DNA of 64,000 bases from Kordia zhangzhouensis (GTDB taxonomy: Bacteria; Bacteroidota; Bacteroidia; Flavobacteriales; Flavobacteriaceae). The translations under genes were made by a program, and so were the position numbers. This document shows positions 53,817-61,819 of this stretch, piece by piece. Where the stretch lies: NCBI RefSeq assembly GCF_001005305.1, contig NZ_LBMH01000008.1, positions 62,001 to 126,000 of the forward strand, written 5' to 3'. A model generated the notes under the pieces. That model saw nothing but the letters and a program-made list of their open reading frames with translations. It ran no database searches and had not been told where the DNA came from. Each line of letters begins with the position of its first letter. The stretch's first letter is position 1.

Positions 53817-55382
53817 TTAATCGTCATTAAAAGTAGTGTGATTGTATGCGCCAACATCTGAAGGATTTGTTCTAGGATTTCCTAAAAGATCACTTTGAAC
53901 CGCTGGAATACTGGAGGTGTTTCCTCTTTCAATAGCAGCAGAGTTTTCTCCTATAATGAATTCGTTTTTTGCAGTGTCTTTGAAGTCGATTGTATTTGAG
54001 TTGATAACCAATTCAATTTCATCAAAGAGAGTAGTATTTGAAAAATTGTATAATTCATCATTGGTAAATCGACCATTGAAATCATTAAACTTGATTAAAG
54101 AGTTGGTAAAGTTGTAGTTTAACGCAACACTTGAATCGTTTTCAGTTTTTTGTAAAAAGAGTTCAACAGCATTACTTCCATCAATAATACAATTTGAAAA
54201 ATCAGCACGTTCCAAATCAGCAGTAAAAGTAGTGCCATCTACTTCCAAGAAATTGTCAATTAAAACTGTAGGAGTGACTCTAAAACTATTACTCCAATAA
54301 TTGGCAAAGGTACAGTGTCTAAAGGTGTACTCGCCTCCTAAATTTAAATATAAAGATGCTTGTCCAGCACTACCAATTACAGAATTGTTAGCTTCAATAT
54401 GTCCTGTTCGTGCTAGCAAACCAATCGTAGCACTGTTATATATTTTAGAATTATTAAGTGTTAATGTAGGATTGGTAGTTCCATCACTATTTTCTGTTAA
54501 AAGACCTACAGAAGCATTTTTAATTGTAGCATAATTGATGTGATTATTTGTGCTTCCATCCGTAAGCCAAATAGTTCCCCATTGTCCAGGAATGTTTGCA
54601 AAAGAGGGCTCCAAACGATCGCCTTCAAAAATTACTTCATTTTCCATGTTTTCAGTAGAGCTTAGCAAACCATTGACTTGCAAAGAGCCCATGTTTCCTA
54701 CAATAATTCCTGAATTTGCATGAAAATGTACGCGAGCTCCTGCTTCTATATTGAGTACTTTATTTTCGCCTACGGCAGCATAACCATACACTACATATGG
54801 TTTTTCATTTGTCCATGTAAGTTCACTATCTTCCAAAAAGAAACCTTCAATGCGTGTTTCATTGCCTTCGTCATCTACATTTAAGAGTAAAGTTTCTACT
54901 GTTCCATCATCAAATTGTTGCGGATATAGAAATACAGCATCCTGTACCAATGTAACTAGTTCAACTTTTTGTTGATTGCTTCCTGTGTCAAATTCAATTG
55001 CATCGGTATATAAAAATTGATTTCCGCCAGAAAAATCATTAATGTCAATAGTGGTTTCTATAAAAATGTACATGCTGTCATTAGCAAGTAATTCAATGTC
55101 TTCAAACACTTTTCCTGCAATTCCATCAACATTTAAACGATATTTAGAGGCAGAGCCTTCTCCCAATTGTATTGAAGGAATATTGATATCGTCATCACTT
55201 CGGTTATATACTTTTAAATTGTAGGTACTTGAGCCAATATTGGTAAAAACCGTATCAAGAAAAACGGTGTCTTTTGAAAATTGTAATTGTCCCGAACTTG
55301 GCACTGTGACAAAATCTTTTCGGCAGGAACTCCAAAGAATCGTGATTGCAAGAATCAGAAACGTATATAAAAACTTTTTCAT
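53817..55382 (-). CDS. Lipoprotein with right-handed parallel beta-helix
   Basis: A 521-residue lipoprotein (signal TFLILAITILWSSCRKD, lipobox Cys at about 20). The N-terminal 180 residues form a beta-sandwich (LDTVFTNIGSSTYNLKVYN). From about 200 to 450 the sequence shows short repeats of beta-strands and Asn ladders (INYATIKNASVGLL, TLTLNNSKIYNSATIGLLAR, FRHCTFANYW), the look of a right-handed beta-helix such as a pectate-lyase-like fold. The C-terminus has RTNPSDVGAYNH, the terminal turn of choice-of-anchor Q proteins. No catalytic residues can be assigned. Probably it is on the outer membrane, binding or trimming glycans. Confidence 0.75.
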   Translation of the reverse strand: MKKFLYTFLILAITILWSSCRKDFVTVPSSGQLQFSKDTVFLDTVFTNIGSSTYNLKVYNRSDDDINIPSIQLGEGSASKYRLNVDGIAGKVFEDIELLANDSMYIFIETTIDINDFSGGNQFLYTDAIEFDTGSNQQKVELVTLVQDAVFLYPQQFDDGTVETLLLNVDDEGNETRIEGFFLEDSELTWTNEKPYVVYGYAAVGENKVLNIEAGARVHFHANSGIIVGNMGSLQVNGLLSSTENMENEVIFEGDRLEPSFANIPGQWGTIWLTDGSTNNHINYATIKNASVGLLTENSDGTTNPTLTLNNSKIYNSATIGLLARTGHIEANNSVIGSAGQASLYLNLGGEYTFRHCTFANYWSNSFRVTPTVLIDNFLEVDGTTFTADLERADFSNCIIDGSNAVELFLQKTENDSSVALNYNFTNSLIKFNDFNGRFTNDELYNFSNTTLFDEIELVINSNTIDFKDTAKNEFIIGENSAAIERGNTSSIPAVQSDLLGNPRTNPSDVGAYNHTTFNDD

Positions 55383-55467
55383 TGTATATTTTTAGTTGGT
55401 CTATAGCAGCGTATGATATAGTTAGCTGTAAAAATATAACTTTTTGAAGTTCTAATTATTGTTTCTG

Positions 55468-56319
55468 TTATGAATTTTTCTTCGCCTTGCGTTTTGCTTC
55501 CCTCTCTGCTTTTCTTGCAGCACGTTTAGCTTTTCGTTGCGCACGCTTTTCTAACCTTTCTTTTCGAGTTAATTTCTCAAAATCTAAATCAGATGCATCG
55601 ATAATAGTTGCAGCTCCCAATTTAGAAGTTTCAGTTCGCACACTGTATCCCACAACGACAATGGTTTCTAATTCTTCACCTATTTTCATTGAAAAATTTT
55701 GTACTGTATGTGTGTTTTCTATTGTTCGTGTAATAGTTTCATAACCTAAGTATTTTACAACTAGTGCATCACCAGGTATGATTTTAATAGTATATTCACC
55801 ATCAAAATCAGAGGTTGTTCCCTTGATGGTTCCTTTAACTAAAATGGTAGCACCTGGTAGTGGTATTCCTGTATCATCGGTTACAATTCCTTTTACCGTA
55901 ATACTATCATTTTTAGTTTGTAGAGTAGCTTTTGCTTTGCGCTGTAGTGAGCCAATGTCTAATTTTTTATATTGAAGAGTGTCAGTTTGTACTGTTTTTT
56001 CAGCCTTTTCAACGCTTGATTGTTTTTCTTGTGAAAATAAAGAGAGAGGAAATAGGAGTGAGGCTACGTATGACAACCAATGATTTCGTTTTTTTCGATC
56101 AGCAATCAATTCTCTATTGAGTTGTGATTCGTCAAATCGTCCGCATAGATTTCCTTTTGTAGAAAAATAGCGAATCAATTCTTCGTCACTTTTTGATGTA
56201 AAATCAACAACTTCTTTCGTGCACACTTTACAAAATTTACCTTTTTCAGTAGGTAACATTTGGTTCCAATCTTCGTGACACGGTTCAGGAATTTGTATAC
56301 TTAGTTTTGATTTTTTCAT
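55468..56319 (-). CDS. Carboxypeptidase-regulatory-like domain membrane protein
   Basis: A 283-residue protein starting at MKKSKLSIQIPEPC; 15 codons upstream in frame cover a hairpin and are rejected. The cytoplasmic N-terminus has a Cys cluster (CHEDW, GKFCKVC, NLCGRF) typical of this flavobacterial group, followed by a membrane helix (HWLSYVASLLFPLSLFSQ) and a CarbopepD_reg_2 domain (VKGIVTDDTGIPLPGATILV and GTTSDFDGEYTIKI) near 155-225. The C-terminal 40 residues are almost only Lys, Arg, Ala and Glu. Such proteins occur with TonB-type transport; no transporter gene is adjacent. Confidence 0.75.
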   Translation of the reverse strand: MKKSKLSIQIPEPCHEDWNQMLPTEKGKFCKVCTKEVVDFTSKSDEELIRYFSTKGNLCGRFDESQLNRELIADRKKRNHWLSYVASLLFPLSLFSQEKQSSVEKAEKTVQTDTLQYKKLDIGSLQRKAKATLQTKNDSITVKGIVTDDTGIPLPGATILVKGTIKGTTSDFDGEYTIKIIPGDALVVKYLGYETITRTIENTHTVQNFSMKIGEELETIVVVGYSVRTETSKLGAATIIDASDLDFEKLTRKERLEKRAQRKAKRAARKAEREAKRKAKKNS

Positions 56320-56351
56320 TGCTTTATTTTTGTTATTGTTCAAATAAAGCA
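56320..56351 (-). promoter_or_regulatory. Hairpin directly upstream of a start codon
   Basis: Perfect 10-bp arms TGCTTTATTT (56320-56329) and AAATAAAGCA (56342-56351) with a 12-nt loop, ending at the base before the ATG of the gene at 55468-56319. In the mRNA it would fold just before the initiation site and could restrict translation. Confidence 0.5.
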
Positions 56352-56465
56352 GAAAAAAACGCACTAAAAAATCAATAATGAGTTAACTCTCTTTTTCATT
56401 GAGGGAATAAAAAAACGCCTTCATTAAGGAAGAAAGAGTTTTTATAATCTGAATATGTGATATGC

Positions 56466-57530
56466 TTATTTTTCTATAATTTTCACCTCAAAAAGTTTGT
56501 CCCAGTATTTTCCAGTAACAAAAAATGTCTGTGTTTTTGGGTTATAAGCAATTCCGTTGAAAACATCAATTTGAGGATGATTGGTCACTTTTTCTTTTAA
56601 ACCTCTAAAATCAATTATGCCTTCCAAGGCTCCATTTTCAGGATTAATAATCATCACACTAGGGTTTTGATAGCTATTGGCATATATTTTTCCATTAACA
56701 TACTCCAATTCATTCGCTTTTACATATGTACGTTTGTTATCGCAAACTTGGATAGCGTATTGCTCTTTTAAGGTTTCAGGGGCTAAAATCCAAATTTTTT
56801 CTGTACCATCACTTTTATAAAGTTTTTCTCCATCGTTACACAATCCCCAACCTTCTTCACTTTCTTGATAGGTAAATGTTTCTAAGCGCTCTAAATTATC
56901 AGGATTAAAAACAAAACCAGTGTTGGCTTGCCATGTTAACATATACAATCGGTTGTTTAAAACTGTAATTCCTTCACCAAAGAATTTTCTGTCTAATTCA
57001 ATTTTTTGATATACTTTTCCTGTTTTATAATCTACTTTCCGTAAAGAAGATTGTCCACGTTGACCTGTACTTTCAAATAGAGTATCTCTAAAAAATTCCA
57101 ATCCTTGCGTATAAGCATTTTGATCATGAGGAAACGTATTGACAATTGTATAAGTATAGATTGTAGGTTTGGTATTTGATAAAATGGTAACGTTTTTCTC
57201 TGCTGTTGCTGTTTTTCCATCATTATATGTAATGGAAGCTTTTATAACTTGTTTACCTAATAGACTGTTTTCAGGCACTGATGTTTCTAAAGTTAGCAGA
57301 TTTGAACTTGAATTTGTTAATGTTTGTTCATTTAATGTATAAGTAACTGCCGAAACTTTGACGTTTTCATGAGTAGATAGTGTGGCTTTTACTGCGTCAT
57401 TAAGCTGAAATTTATCTGTATTATCTGTAAATTTTAAAGAAAATGTAGGGGTAGTTGATTTTTTTTTATCCTCACAGGAAAAAATACTCAAACTTAAAAA
57501 TGTGATTATGAATAGCTTATATAATTTCAT
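56466..57530 (-). CDS. Glutaminyl-peptide cyclotransferase (lipoprotein)
   Basis: A 354-residue lipoprotein (signal TFLSLSIFSCEDK). After a 100-residue N-terminal beta-domain, the rest matches the glutamine cyclotransferase propeller: HDQNAYTQGLEFFRDTLFES near 134, GQRGQSSLRKVDYKTGKV near 156, FGEGITVLNNRLYMLTW near 182 and ELEYVNGKIYANSY near 274. The family turns N-terminal Gln into pyroglutamate. In Bacteroidota many secreted proteins have Gln as first residue after signal cleavage, and ten or more proteins in this window fit that rule, so these are likely substrates. Confidence 0.87.
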   Translation of the reverse strand: MKLYKLFIITFLSLSIFSCEDKKKSTTPTFSLKFTDNTDKFQLNDAVKATLSTHENVKVSAVTYTLNEQTLTNSSSNLLTLETSVPENSLLGKQVIKASITYNDGKTATAEKNVTILSNTKPTIYTYTIVNTFPHDQNAYTQGLEFFRDTLFESTGQRGQSSLRKVDYKTGKVYQKIELDRKFFGEGITVLNNRLYMLTWQANTGFVFNPDNLERLETFTYQESEEGWGLCNDGEKLYKSDGTEKIWILAPETLKEQYAIQVCDNKRTYVKANELEYVNGKIYANSYQNPSVMIINPENGALEGIIDFRGLKEKVTNHPQIDVFNGIAYNPKTQTFFVTGKYWDKLFEVKIIEK

Positions 57531-57583
57531 TTCTTTTCTTAATTTCTGGCAAGTTAATTCATAAAAATCAGTTTAAAAAATCA

Positions 57584-57613
57584 TTGTGAAAATGTAAAAA
57601 CATTTTATCTTTG
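57584..57613 (+). promoter_or_regulatory. Promoter of the SRP RNA gene
   Basis: TTG at 57584-57586, a 19-bp spacer and TATCTTTG at 57606-57613. The first paired base of the SRP RNA is at 57618, which gives a calibration of about 5 nt from the element to the RNA start in this organism. Confidence 0.75.
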
Positions 57614-57617
57614 CATC

Positions 57618-57711
57618 GGCAAGTCCTACACAACCAGCTCCTGTTTAATCCTCCAGGGCGGGAACGCAGCAAAGGTATACGGTCGTAGCGGTGTGATGTA
57701 GGTAGCTTGCC
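57618..57711 (+). ncRNA. ffs: Signal recognition particle RNA (4.5S type)
   Basis: The RNA component of the bacterial signal recognition particle, which pairs with Ffh to guide membrane proteins. The ends pair (GGCAAG with CTTGCC), the stem is long, and the apical region has CCAGGGCGGGAACGCAGCAA, the Bacteroidota form of the Ffh-binding loop with its GGAA-type tetraloop and asymmetric AGCAA loop. Length of about 94 nt is normal for the short bacterial type. It is followed directly by seven T as terminator. GC content is well above the surroundings. Confidence 0.9.
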
Positions 57712-57795
57712 TTTTTTTATTCCTATAATTCAGGGCAGACTTTCTTCTTTTTTTAGCATATTTGTATCCTAATTTATATTTTAAACATACACAGA

Positions 57796-58602
57796 ATGTC
57801 AAAAGTAATATTGATTACCGGTGGCTCTTCCGGAATAGGAAAATCTATTGGAATTTTATTGGCTCAAAAAGGATATAAAGTATATGGTACTAGTAGAAAT
57901 CCTGAAAAAGTTACCAACTTCACTGCGTTTCCTTTACTTGCGCTTGATGTTCGAAATACAGATACAATCCAAAAAGCAATAGCTATTGTTATAAAAAAAG
58001 AAGGACGACTAGATGTATTAATCAATAATGCTGGTGTTGGCATTACAGGACCAATTGAAGAAACTCCTGATGAAGAAATTCATAAAGCTTTTCAAACAAA
58101 CTTATACGGCCCCATTGCGGTAATGAAAGCAGTACTTCCTCATATGCGTACTCAGAAGAATGGATTGATTATTAACGTAACTTCTATTGCAGGCTATATG
58201 GGATTGCCATATAGAGGAATTTACTCAGCAACAAAAGGAGCTTTGGAATTAATTACAGAAGCAATACGTATGGAGGTTAAAATGTTTGGTATAGAAGTGA
58301 CAAACGTAGCACCTGGTGATTTTGCTACCAATATTGCTGCAGGACGATATCATACACCAGTATTTGAAAATTCACCGTACAAAGAAGTTTATGGAAATAT
58401 GCTTACCGAAATGGATGCACATGTAGACGAAGGTTCAGATCCTACAATGATGGCAGAAGCTGTATTACGTATTATAGAAACTTCAAAACCTAAAATACAC
58501 TATAAAGTTGGTGCGTTTATGCAGAAATTTTCAATTGTATTGAAACGAATCCTACCAGACAAAATGTATGAAAAGTTGTTAATGAATCATTATAAATTAT
58601 AA
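57796..58602 (+). CDS. Short-chain dehydrogenase/reductase
   Basis: A 268-residue classical SDR. The cofactor loop GGSSGIGKSIG is at residues 8-18, NNAGVG near 77, the catalytic Ser in VTSIAGYMG near 130 and Tyr-x3-Lys in YSATKGALELI near 145, followed by VAPGDFATNI. Arg in TSRNPEKV near 36 suggests preference for NADPH. The C-terminal extension IHYKVGAFMQKFSIVLKRIL resembles retinol- or steroid-type SDRs. The substrate is unknown. A TTG-started esterase gene begins 3 bp after its stop. Confidence 0.88.
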   Translation: MSKVILITGGSSGIGKSIGILLAQKGYKVYGTSRNPEKVTNFTAFPLLALDVRNTDTIQKAIAIVIKKEGRLDVLINNAGVGITGPIEETPDEEIHKAFQTNLYGPIAVMKAVLPHMRTQKNGLIINVTSIAGYMGLPYRGIYSATKGALELITEAIRMEVKMFGIEVTNVAPGDFATNIAAGRYHTPVFENSPYKEVYGNMLTEMDAHVDEGSDPTMMAEAVLRIIETSKPKIHYKVGAFMQKFSIVLKRILPDKMYEKLLMNHYKL

Positions 58603-58605
58603 ATC

Positions 58606-59652
58606 TTGAATACTAGAGGTTTTGTAGTTTGGTGCTTATGCTTGTTTTGTTTGCAAATTTCTTGTAACAAAAAAACGGCTTCCGTAAAACCACAGCACAT
58701 AGAAGATGGATTGAAATCTTCTGAGGCACCATTCTCATTATCGTTAGAAACGGCTACTTTTTTTAGGGACATTGCCTATGCTAATGTTTCAGAAAGGAAT
58801 ACGTATGATTTTTTTAAGCCCAATCAAGAAGCGCCTTCTTCATTAGTTATTATGATTCATGGAGGTGGATTTGTAGCAGGAGATAAAAATAATTATTATG
58901 ATTCCTATAAGTACAGGCAATTAATTAATTATTTATTAGAACAAAATATCGCTGTAGCAACTATCAATTATCGATTTATTGACCCTTTAGCTTATAGTGG
59001 AATTCTATATAGTTTGGAAGATGTTAAATTAGTATTGCAACATTTACGATATTTTTCAAACGTATTCCACTTTGATACCGAAAACGTGCTTCTATATGGA
59101 GGTTCTGCCGGTGGAGCCGCCGCAATGTGGATAGGTTTTCAGGAAGATATGGCCGATAAAACAAGTAATGATCCAATAAAAAAAGAATCTACACGAGTTC
59201 AAGGTATTGTAGCGCTTAACGTGCAAGCCAATTATGATATTGTAAAATGGCATACGACTGTTTTTTCAGATTTTAAAAAAGCAGAATTCGATGCAACATC
59301 GATACAACAAATAGTAAAAAAACACCGACTGTTAGCTACCTACGGAATAGAAAAAATAGAGGAACTGGACGCACCAAAAACTCAAGCGTACATTCAAAAA
59401 ACAAATATGTTAGAAATGTTGTCTGCAAATGCTCCCGAATTTTATTTACAAACTGAAGATTTTGAAAATGAAATTCCTACCACTTTAAGTGAGTTGTATC
59501 ACCATCCGCAACATGTAAACACTATTTATAAAAAGGCAGAAAATGTTGGCGCAAAAGGAATCTATAATTGTCCGGCAATACATTTGAATCCTATAAATGA
59601 TGAAAGTATAGAAGAATTTATCATACGAAAAATTGGAAGACAAGTTAAATAA
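58606..59652 (+). CDS. Alpha/beta-hydrolase (esterase) lipoprotein
   Basis: A 348-residue hydrolase with a TTG start: it gives a clean lipoprotein signal (FVVWCLCLFCLQISCNK, lipobox Cys near 20), and no ATG or GTG lies between the previous stop and the conserved core. The oxyanion motif is MIHGGGFVAG near 83, and the nucleophile Ser is in LYGGSAGGAAAMW near 166; the terminal HLNP His may complete the triad. This is the HSL/BD-FAE-type esterase fold. The substrate is unknown. It is likely cotranscribed with the SDR and the two following small secreted proteins. Confidence 0.84.
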   Translation: MNTRGFVVWCLCLFCLQISCNKKTASVKPQHIEDGLKSSEAPFSLSLETATFFRDIAYANVSERNTYDFFKPNQEAPSSLVIMIHGGGFVAGDKNNYYDSYKYRQLINYLLEQNIAVATINYRFIDPLAYSGILYSLEDVKLVLQHLRYFSNVFHFDTENVLLYGGSAGGAAAMWIGFQEDMADKTSNDPIKKESTRVQGIVALNVQANYDIVKWHTTVFSDFKKAEFDATSIQQIVKKHRLLATYGIEKIEELDAPKTQAYIQKTNMLEMLSANAPEFYLQTEDFENEIPTTLSELYHHPQHVNTIYKKAENVGAKGIYNCPAIHLNPINDESIEEFIIRKIGRQVK

Positions 59653-59663
59653 ATACAAATGAT

Positions 59664-60233
59664 ATGAATAGAATGCTTAAAACCATTATTTGTCTAGGAA
59701 TGTACTTTATAGTAAATGCACATTCACAAGCACAAAGTACAATTGATATACCTGCGGGCTATACTACCCAAATAGGGAATATGGTAAGTATGTTAGAAGA
59801 TTTAAAAAGTAGAATCACGGCAAGTGTAAAGAATCTTTCTGTGAATGAAATAGATTTTTTATTGGATAAAGAAGCAAATAGAATAGGAGCTATGATTATG
59901 CATTTAGCAGCAACAGAAAAATACTATCAAATATACACTTTCGAAAAAAGAACTTTTACAGCAGAAGAAAAAGAAAAATGGATGACAGCCATAAACTTAG
60001 GAGATGCAGCTAGAGAAAAATATGTGGACAAACCGATAACATACTATTTAGATATTTGGGATGAGGTACGCGCAGAAACATTGATGAAACTAAAAGAAAA
60101 AAATGACGATTGGTTCAAACAATTAGATTATCAAAAAGTGATAAGTAATCAATACGCTTGGTACCATGTAATGGAACATCAAGCAAATCATATGGGACAA
60201 ATCCGTTTGATTCTTAAAAGAGCTCAAAACTAA
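59664..60233 (+). CDS. Secreted DinB-like four-helix protein
   Basis: A 189-residue protein (a second ATG at 59673 gives the same signal peptide, ending AHSQAQ). The mature part is a DinB/YfiT-type four-helix bundle: MVSMLEDLKSRITASVKNL, IGAMIMHLAATEKYYQIY with a candidate metal His, and AWYHVMEHQANHMGQIRLIL with two more His. Three histidines in this arrangement bind a divalent metal in the family. Most DinB proteins are cytoplasmic thiol-dependent transferases, so the signal peptide is unusual. Activity is unknown. It begins 11 bp after the esterase. Confidence 0.83.
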   Translation: MNRMLKTIICLGMYFIVNAHSQAQSTIDIPAGYTTQIGNMVSMLEDLKSRITASVKNLSVNEIDFLLDKEANRIGAMIMHLAATEKYYQIYTFEKRTFTAEEKEKWMTAINLGDAAREKYVDKPITYYLDIWDEVRAETLMKLKEKNDDWFKQLDYQKVISNQYAWYHVMEHQANHMGQIRLILKRAQN

Positions 60234-60246
60234 AAGAATAAATAAT

Positions 60247-60633
60247 ATGCGTATTTACCTTGTGTTATTTCTTTTTTGTAATGTATCTCTTCTTACAGCT
60301 CAAACAGCAATAAATAAAAGCATTATCGGAACTTGGGAGCTAGAACATGTTAATGTTGAAACTATTATTACCCAAAAAGATACTACAGCACTAAAAGAAG
60401 AACCTTTTTTAAAAAAAGATATTATTTTATCATTTGGAGACAATCATCAATTAGAAATGCGTGTAGGCGAATTTTCTTTATTTGCTGATTATATGCTTCA
60501 GGAGAAGCAACTTACTTTAGGAAAATTTACATTTACAATCACAAGGATAAATAGTGATCAAATGATTTTAGTATATATTGATACTGCTTATAAAAGAACT
60601 TATTTTTATCATCGGAGTCTACAAAAAGAATAA
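60247..60633 (+). CDS. Small secreted lipocalin-like protein
   Basis: A 128-residue protein with signal peptide VLFLFCNVSLLTAQ. The mature part begins IIGTWELEHVNVE, the usual start of lipocalin-like beta-barrels in Bacteroidota, and continues as alternating strands (IILSFGDNHQLEMRVG, KQLTLGKFTFTIT, QMILVYIDTAYKRTYFY). The fold call is by pattern only; no ligand is known. It starts 13 bp after the DinB-like gene and is probably the last gene of the SDR-esterase-DinB run; a terminator lies about 210 bp downstream. Confidence 0.65.
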   Translation: MRIYLVLFLFCNVSLLTAQTAINKSIIGTWELEHVNVETIITQKDTTALKEEPFLKKDIILSFGDNHQLEMRVGEFSLFADYMLQEKQLTLGKFTFTITRINSDQMILVYIDTAYKRTYFYHRSLQKE

Positions 60634-60954
60634 CAATTGCCCTTTATTTTTGACGATAAATTCTTACTCATTACAGATTGACCAATTGTACAAGTTCTAA
60701 ATACATCTATACATTTTTTGAATATACTTTGGTAAGTTTTCGCGTAATTTGATAGTATAATTTAATTGTGTTTATTAGCAGTGACATACTATTGCTTTAT
60801 ACTACTTAATGCAGTAGTTATACTTTGAAATTTGTATTGTGAAAGCCTGCTCAATTGCAGGCTTTTGTACTGTAAATTGTTAATAACTCGCCAACTATTC
60901 TATTCTCAAAAGATTCCATTGCTTGTTTTAATATTGTAATTTTACACCCGATTT
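60634..60954. other. Intergenic region without a gene
   Basis: Apart from the hairpin at 60842-60866 I see nothing coding in this A+T-rich stretch. It precedes the structured RNA at 60955. Confidence 0.5.
60842..60866 (+). terminator. Intrinsic terminator
   Basis: A 9-bp stem (AAAGCCTGC 60842-60850 with 60857-60865), a 6-nt loop and a short T run. It probably ends the transcript of the genes from 57796 on. Confidence 0.75.
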
Positions 60955-61041
60955 GCGTTCAGGATAGAAGCAGCATCCTTTTAGGGTATGGAGCGAAGCT
61001 TAACTACAATAAAAGATAGAGCGAATAGCCTGTAAAAACGC
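60955..61041 (+). ncRNA. Structured intergenic RNA before the transaldolase-family gene
   Basis: Nested complementary segments: GCGTT (60955-60959) with AACGC (61037-61041), CAGG (60960-60963) with CCTG (61029-61032), CTTTTA (60978-60983) with TAAAAG (61010-61015), and inside that a mini-hairpin AGC-GAA-GCT (60992-61000). GGAT (60962-60965) could alternatively pair with ATCC (60975-60978). The motif GATAGA followed by GC occurs in both halves (60963 and 61015). Many flavobacterial genomes carry similar intergenic elements with GATAGAAGC near ATCC; it may belong to the Flavo-1 RNA family, which I cannot confirm. It ends about 40 bp before the next ATG. Confidence 0.6.
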
Positions 61042-61081
61042 CCAAAAACAAACACAACGTACATAATAAACAAAAAAACAC

Positions 61082-61735
61082 ATGAAATTTTTTATTGACA
61101 CGGCTAATTTAGATCAGATTCGTGAAGCACAAGCACTAGGAATTTTAGATGGTGTAACGACCAATCCTTCGTTAATGGCAAAGGAAGGAATTACAGGAAA
61201 AGAAAATATCTTGAATCATTACAAAGCAATCTGTGAAATTGTTGATGGAGATGTTTCTGCAGAAGTAATTGCGACAGATTTTGAAGGTATGGTTAAAGAA
61301 GGAGAAGAATTAGCTGCGTTGCATTCGCAAATTGTTGTGAAATTACCAATGATTGCTGATGGAGTAAAAGCGTGTAAATATTTTTCAGACAAAGGAATCA
61401 AAACAAACGTAACGTTAGTATTTTCTGCAGGACAAGCATTATTGGCAGCGAAAGCAGGAGCTACATATGTTTCTCCATTTATAGGTCGTTTGGACGATAT
61501 CTCTACAGATGGATTGAATTTGATTGCTGAAATTAGAATGATTTATGATAACTACGGATTTTCAACAGAAATCTTAGCTGCTTCTGTACGTCATACGATG
61601 CATGTGATTGATTGTGCGAAAATTGGAGCTGATGTAATGACAGGCCCATTAAAATCGATTGTAGGATTATTAAACCATCCTTTAACAGATATCGGTTTGG
61701 AGAAATTCTTAGCAGATTATAACAAAGGAAATTAA
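61082..61735 (+). CDS. fsa: Fructose-6-phosphate aldolase / small transaldolase
   Basis: A 217-residue class I aldolase of the TalC/MipB group. [16 protein letters not shown] starts the barrel, [13 protein letters not shown] is at 24-36, Schiff-base Lys87 in [26 protein letters not shown] near 116 and PFIGRLDDI near 138. The short length separates it from full-size transaldolase; members are either fructose-6-phosphate aldolases or true transaldolases, which the sequence alone does not decide. It has its own terminator. A structured RNA lies in its upstream region. Confidence 0.92.
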   Translation: MKFFIDTANLDQIREAQALGILDGVTTNPSLMAKEGITGKENILNHYKAICEIVDGDVSAEVIATDFEGMVKEGEELAALHSQIVVKLPMIADGVKACKYFSDKGIKTNVTLVFSAGQALLAAKAGATYVSPFIGRLDDISTDGLNLIAEIRMIYDNYGFSTEILAASVRHTMHVIDCAKIGADVMTGPLKSIVGLLNHPLTDIGLEKFLADYNKGN

Positions 61736-61760
61736 ATTCTTTACAAGAATAGTAAAAAAT

Positions 61761-61797
61761 AAAAAAAGCGTCTTTTTCTACAAAAGACGCTTTTTTT
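61761..61797. terminator. Bidirectional terminator after the transaldolase-family gene
   Basis: GCGTCTTTT (61768-61776) pairs with 61782-61790, and the flanking A and T runs extend the stem to about 16 bp with a 5-nt loop. It serves this gene and the converging lipoprotein gene. Confidence 0.88.
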
Positions 61798-61819
61798 ATT
61801 AGAATTTATAACGATAACT

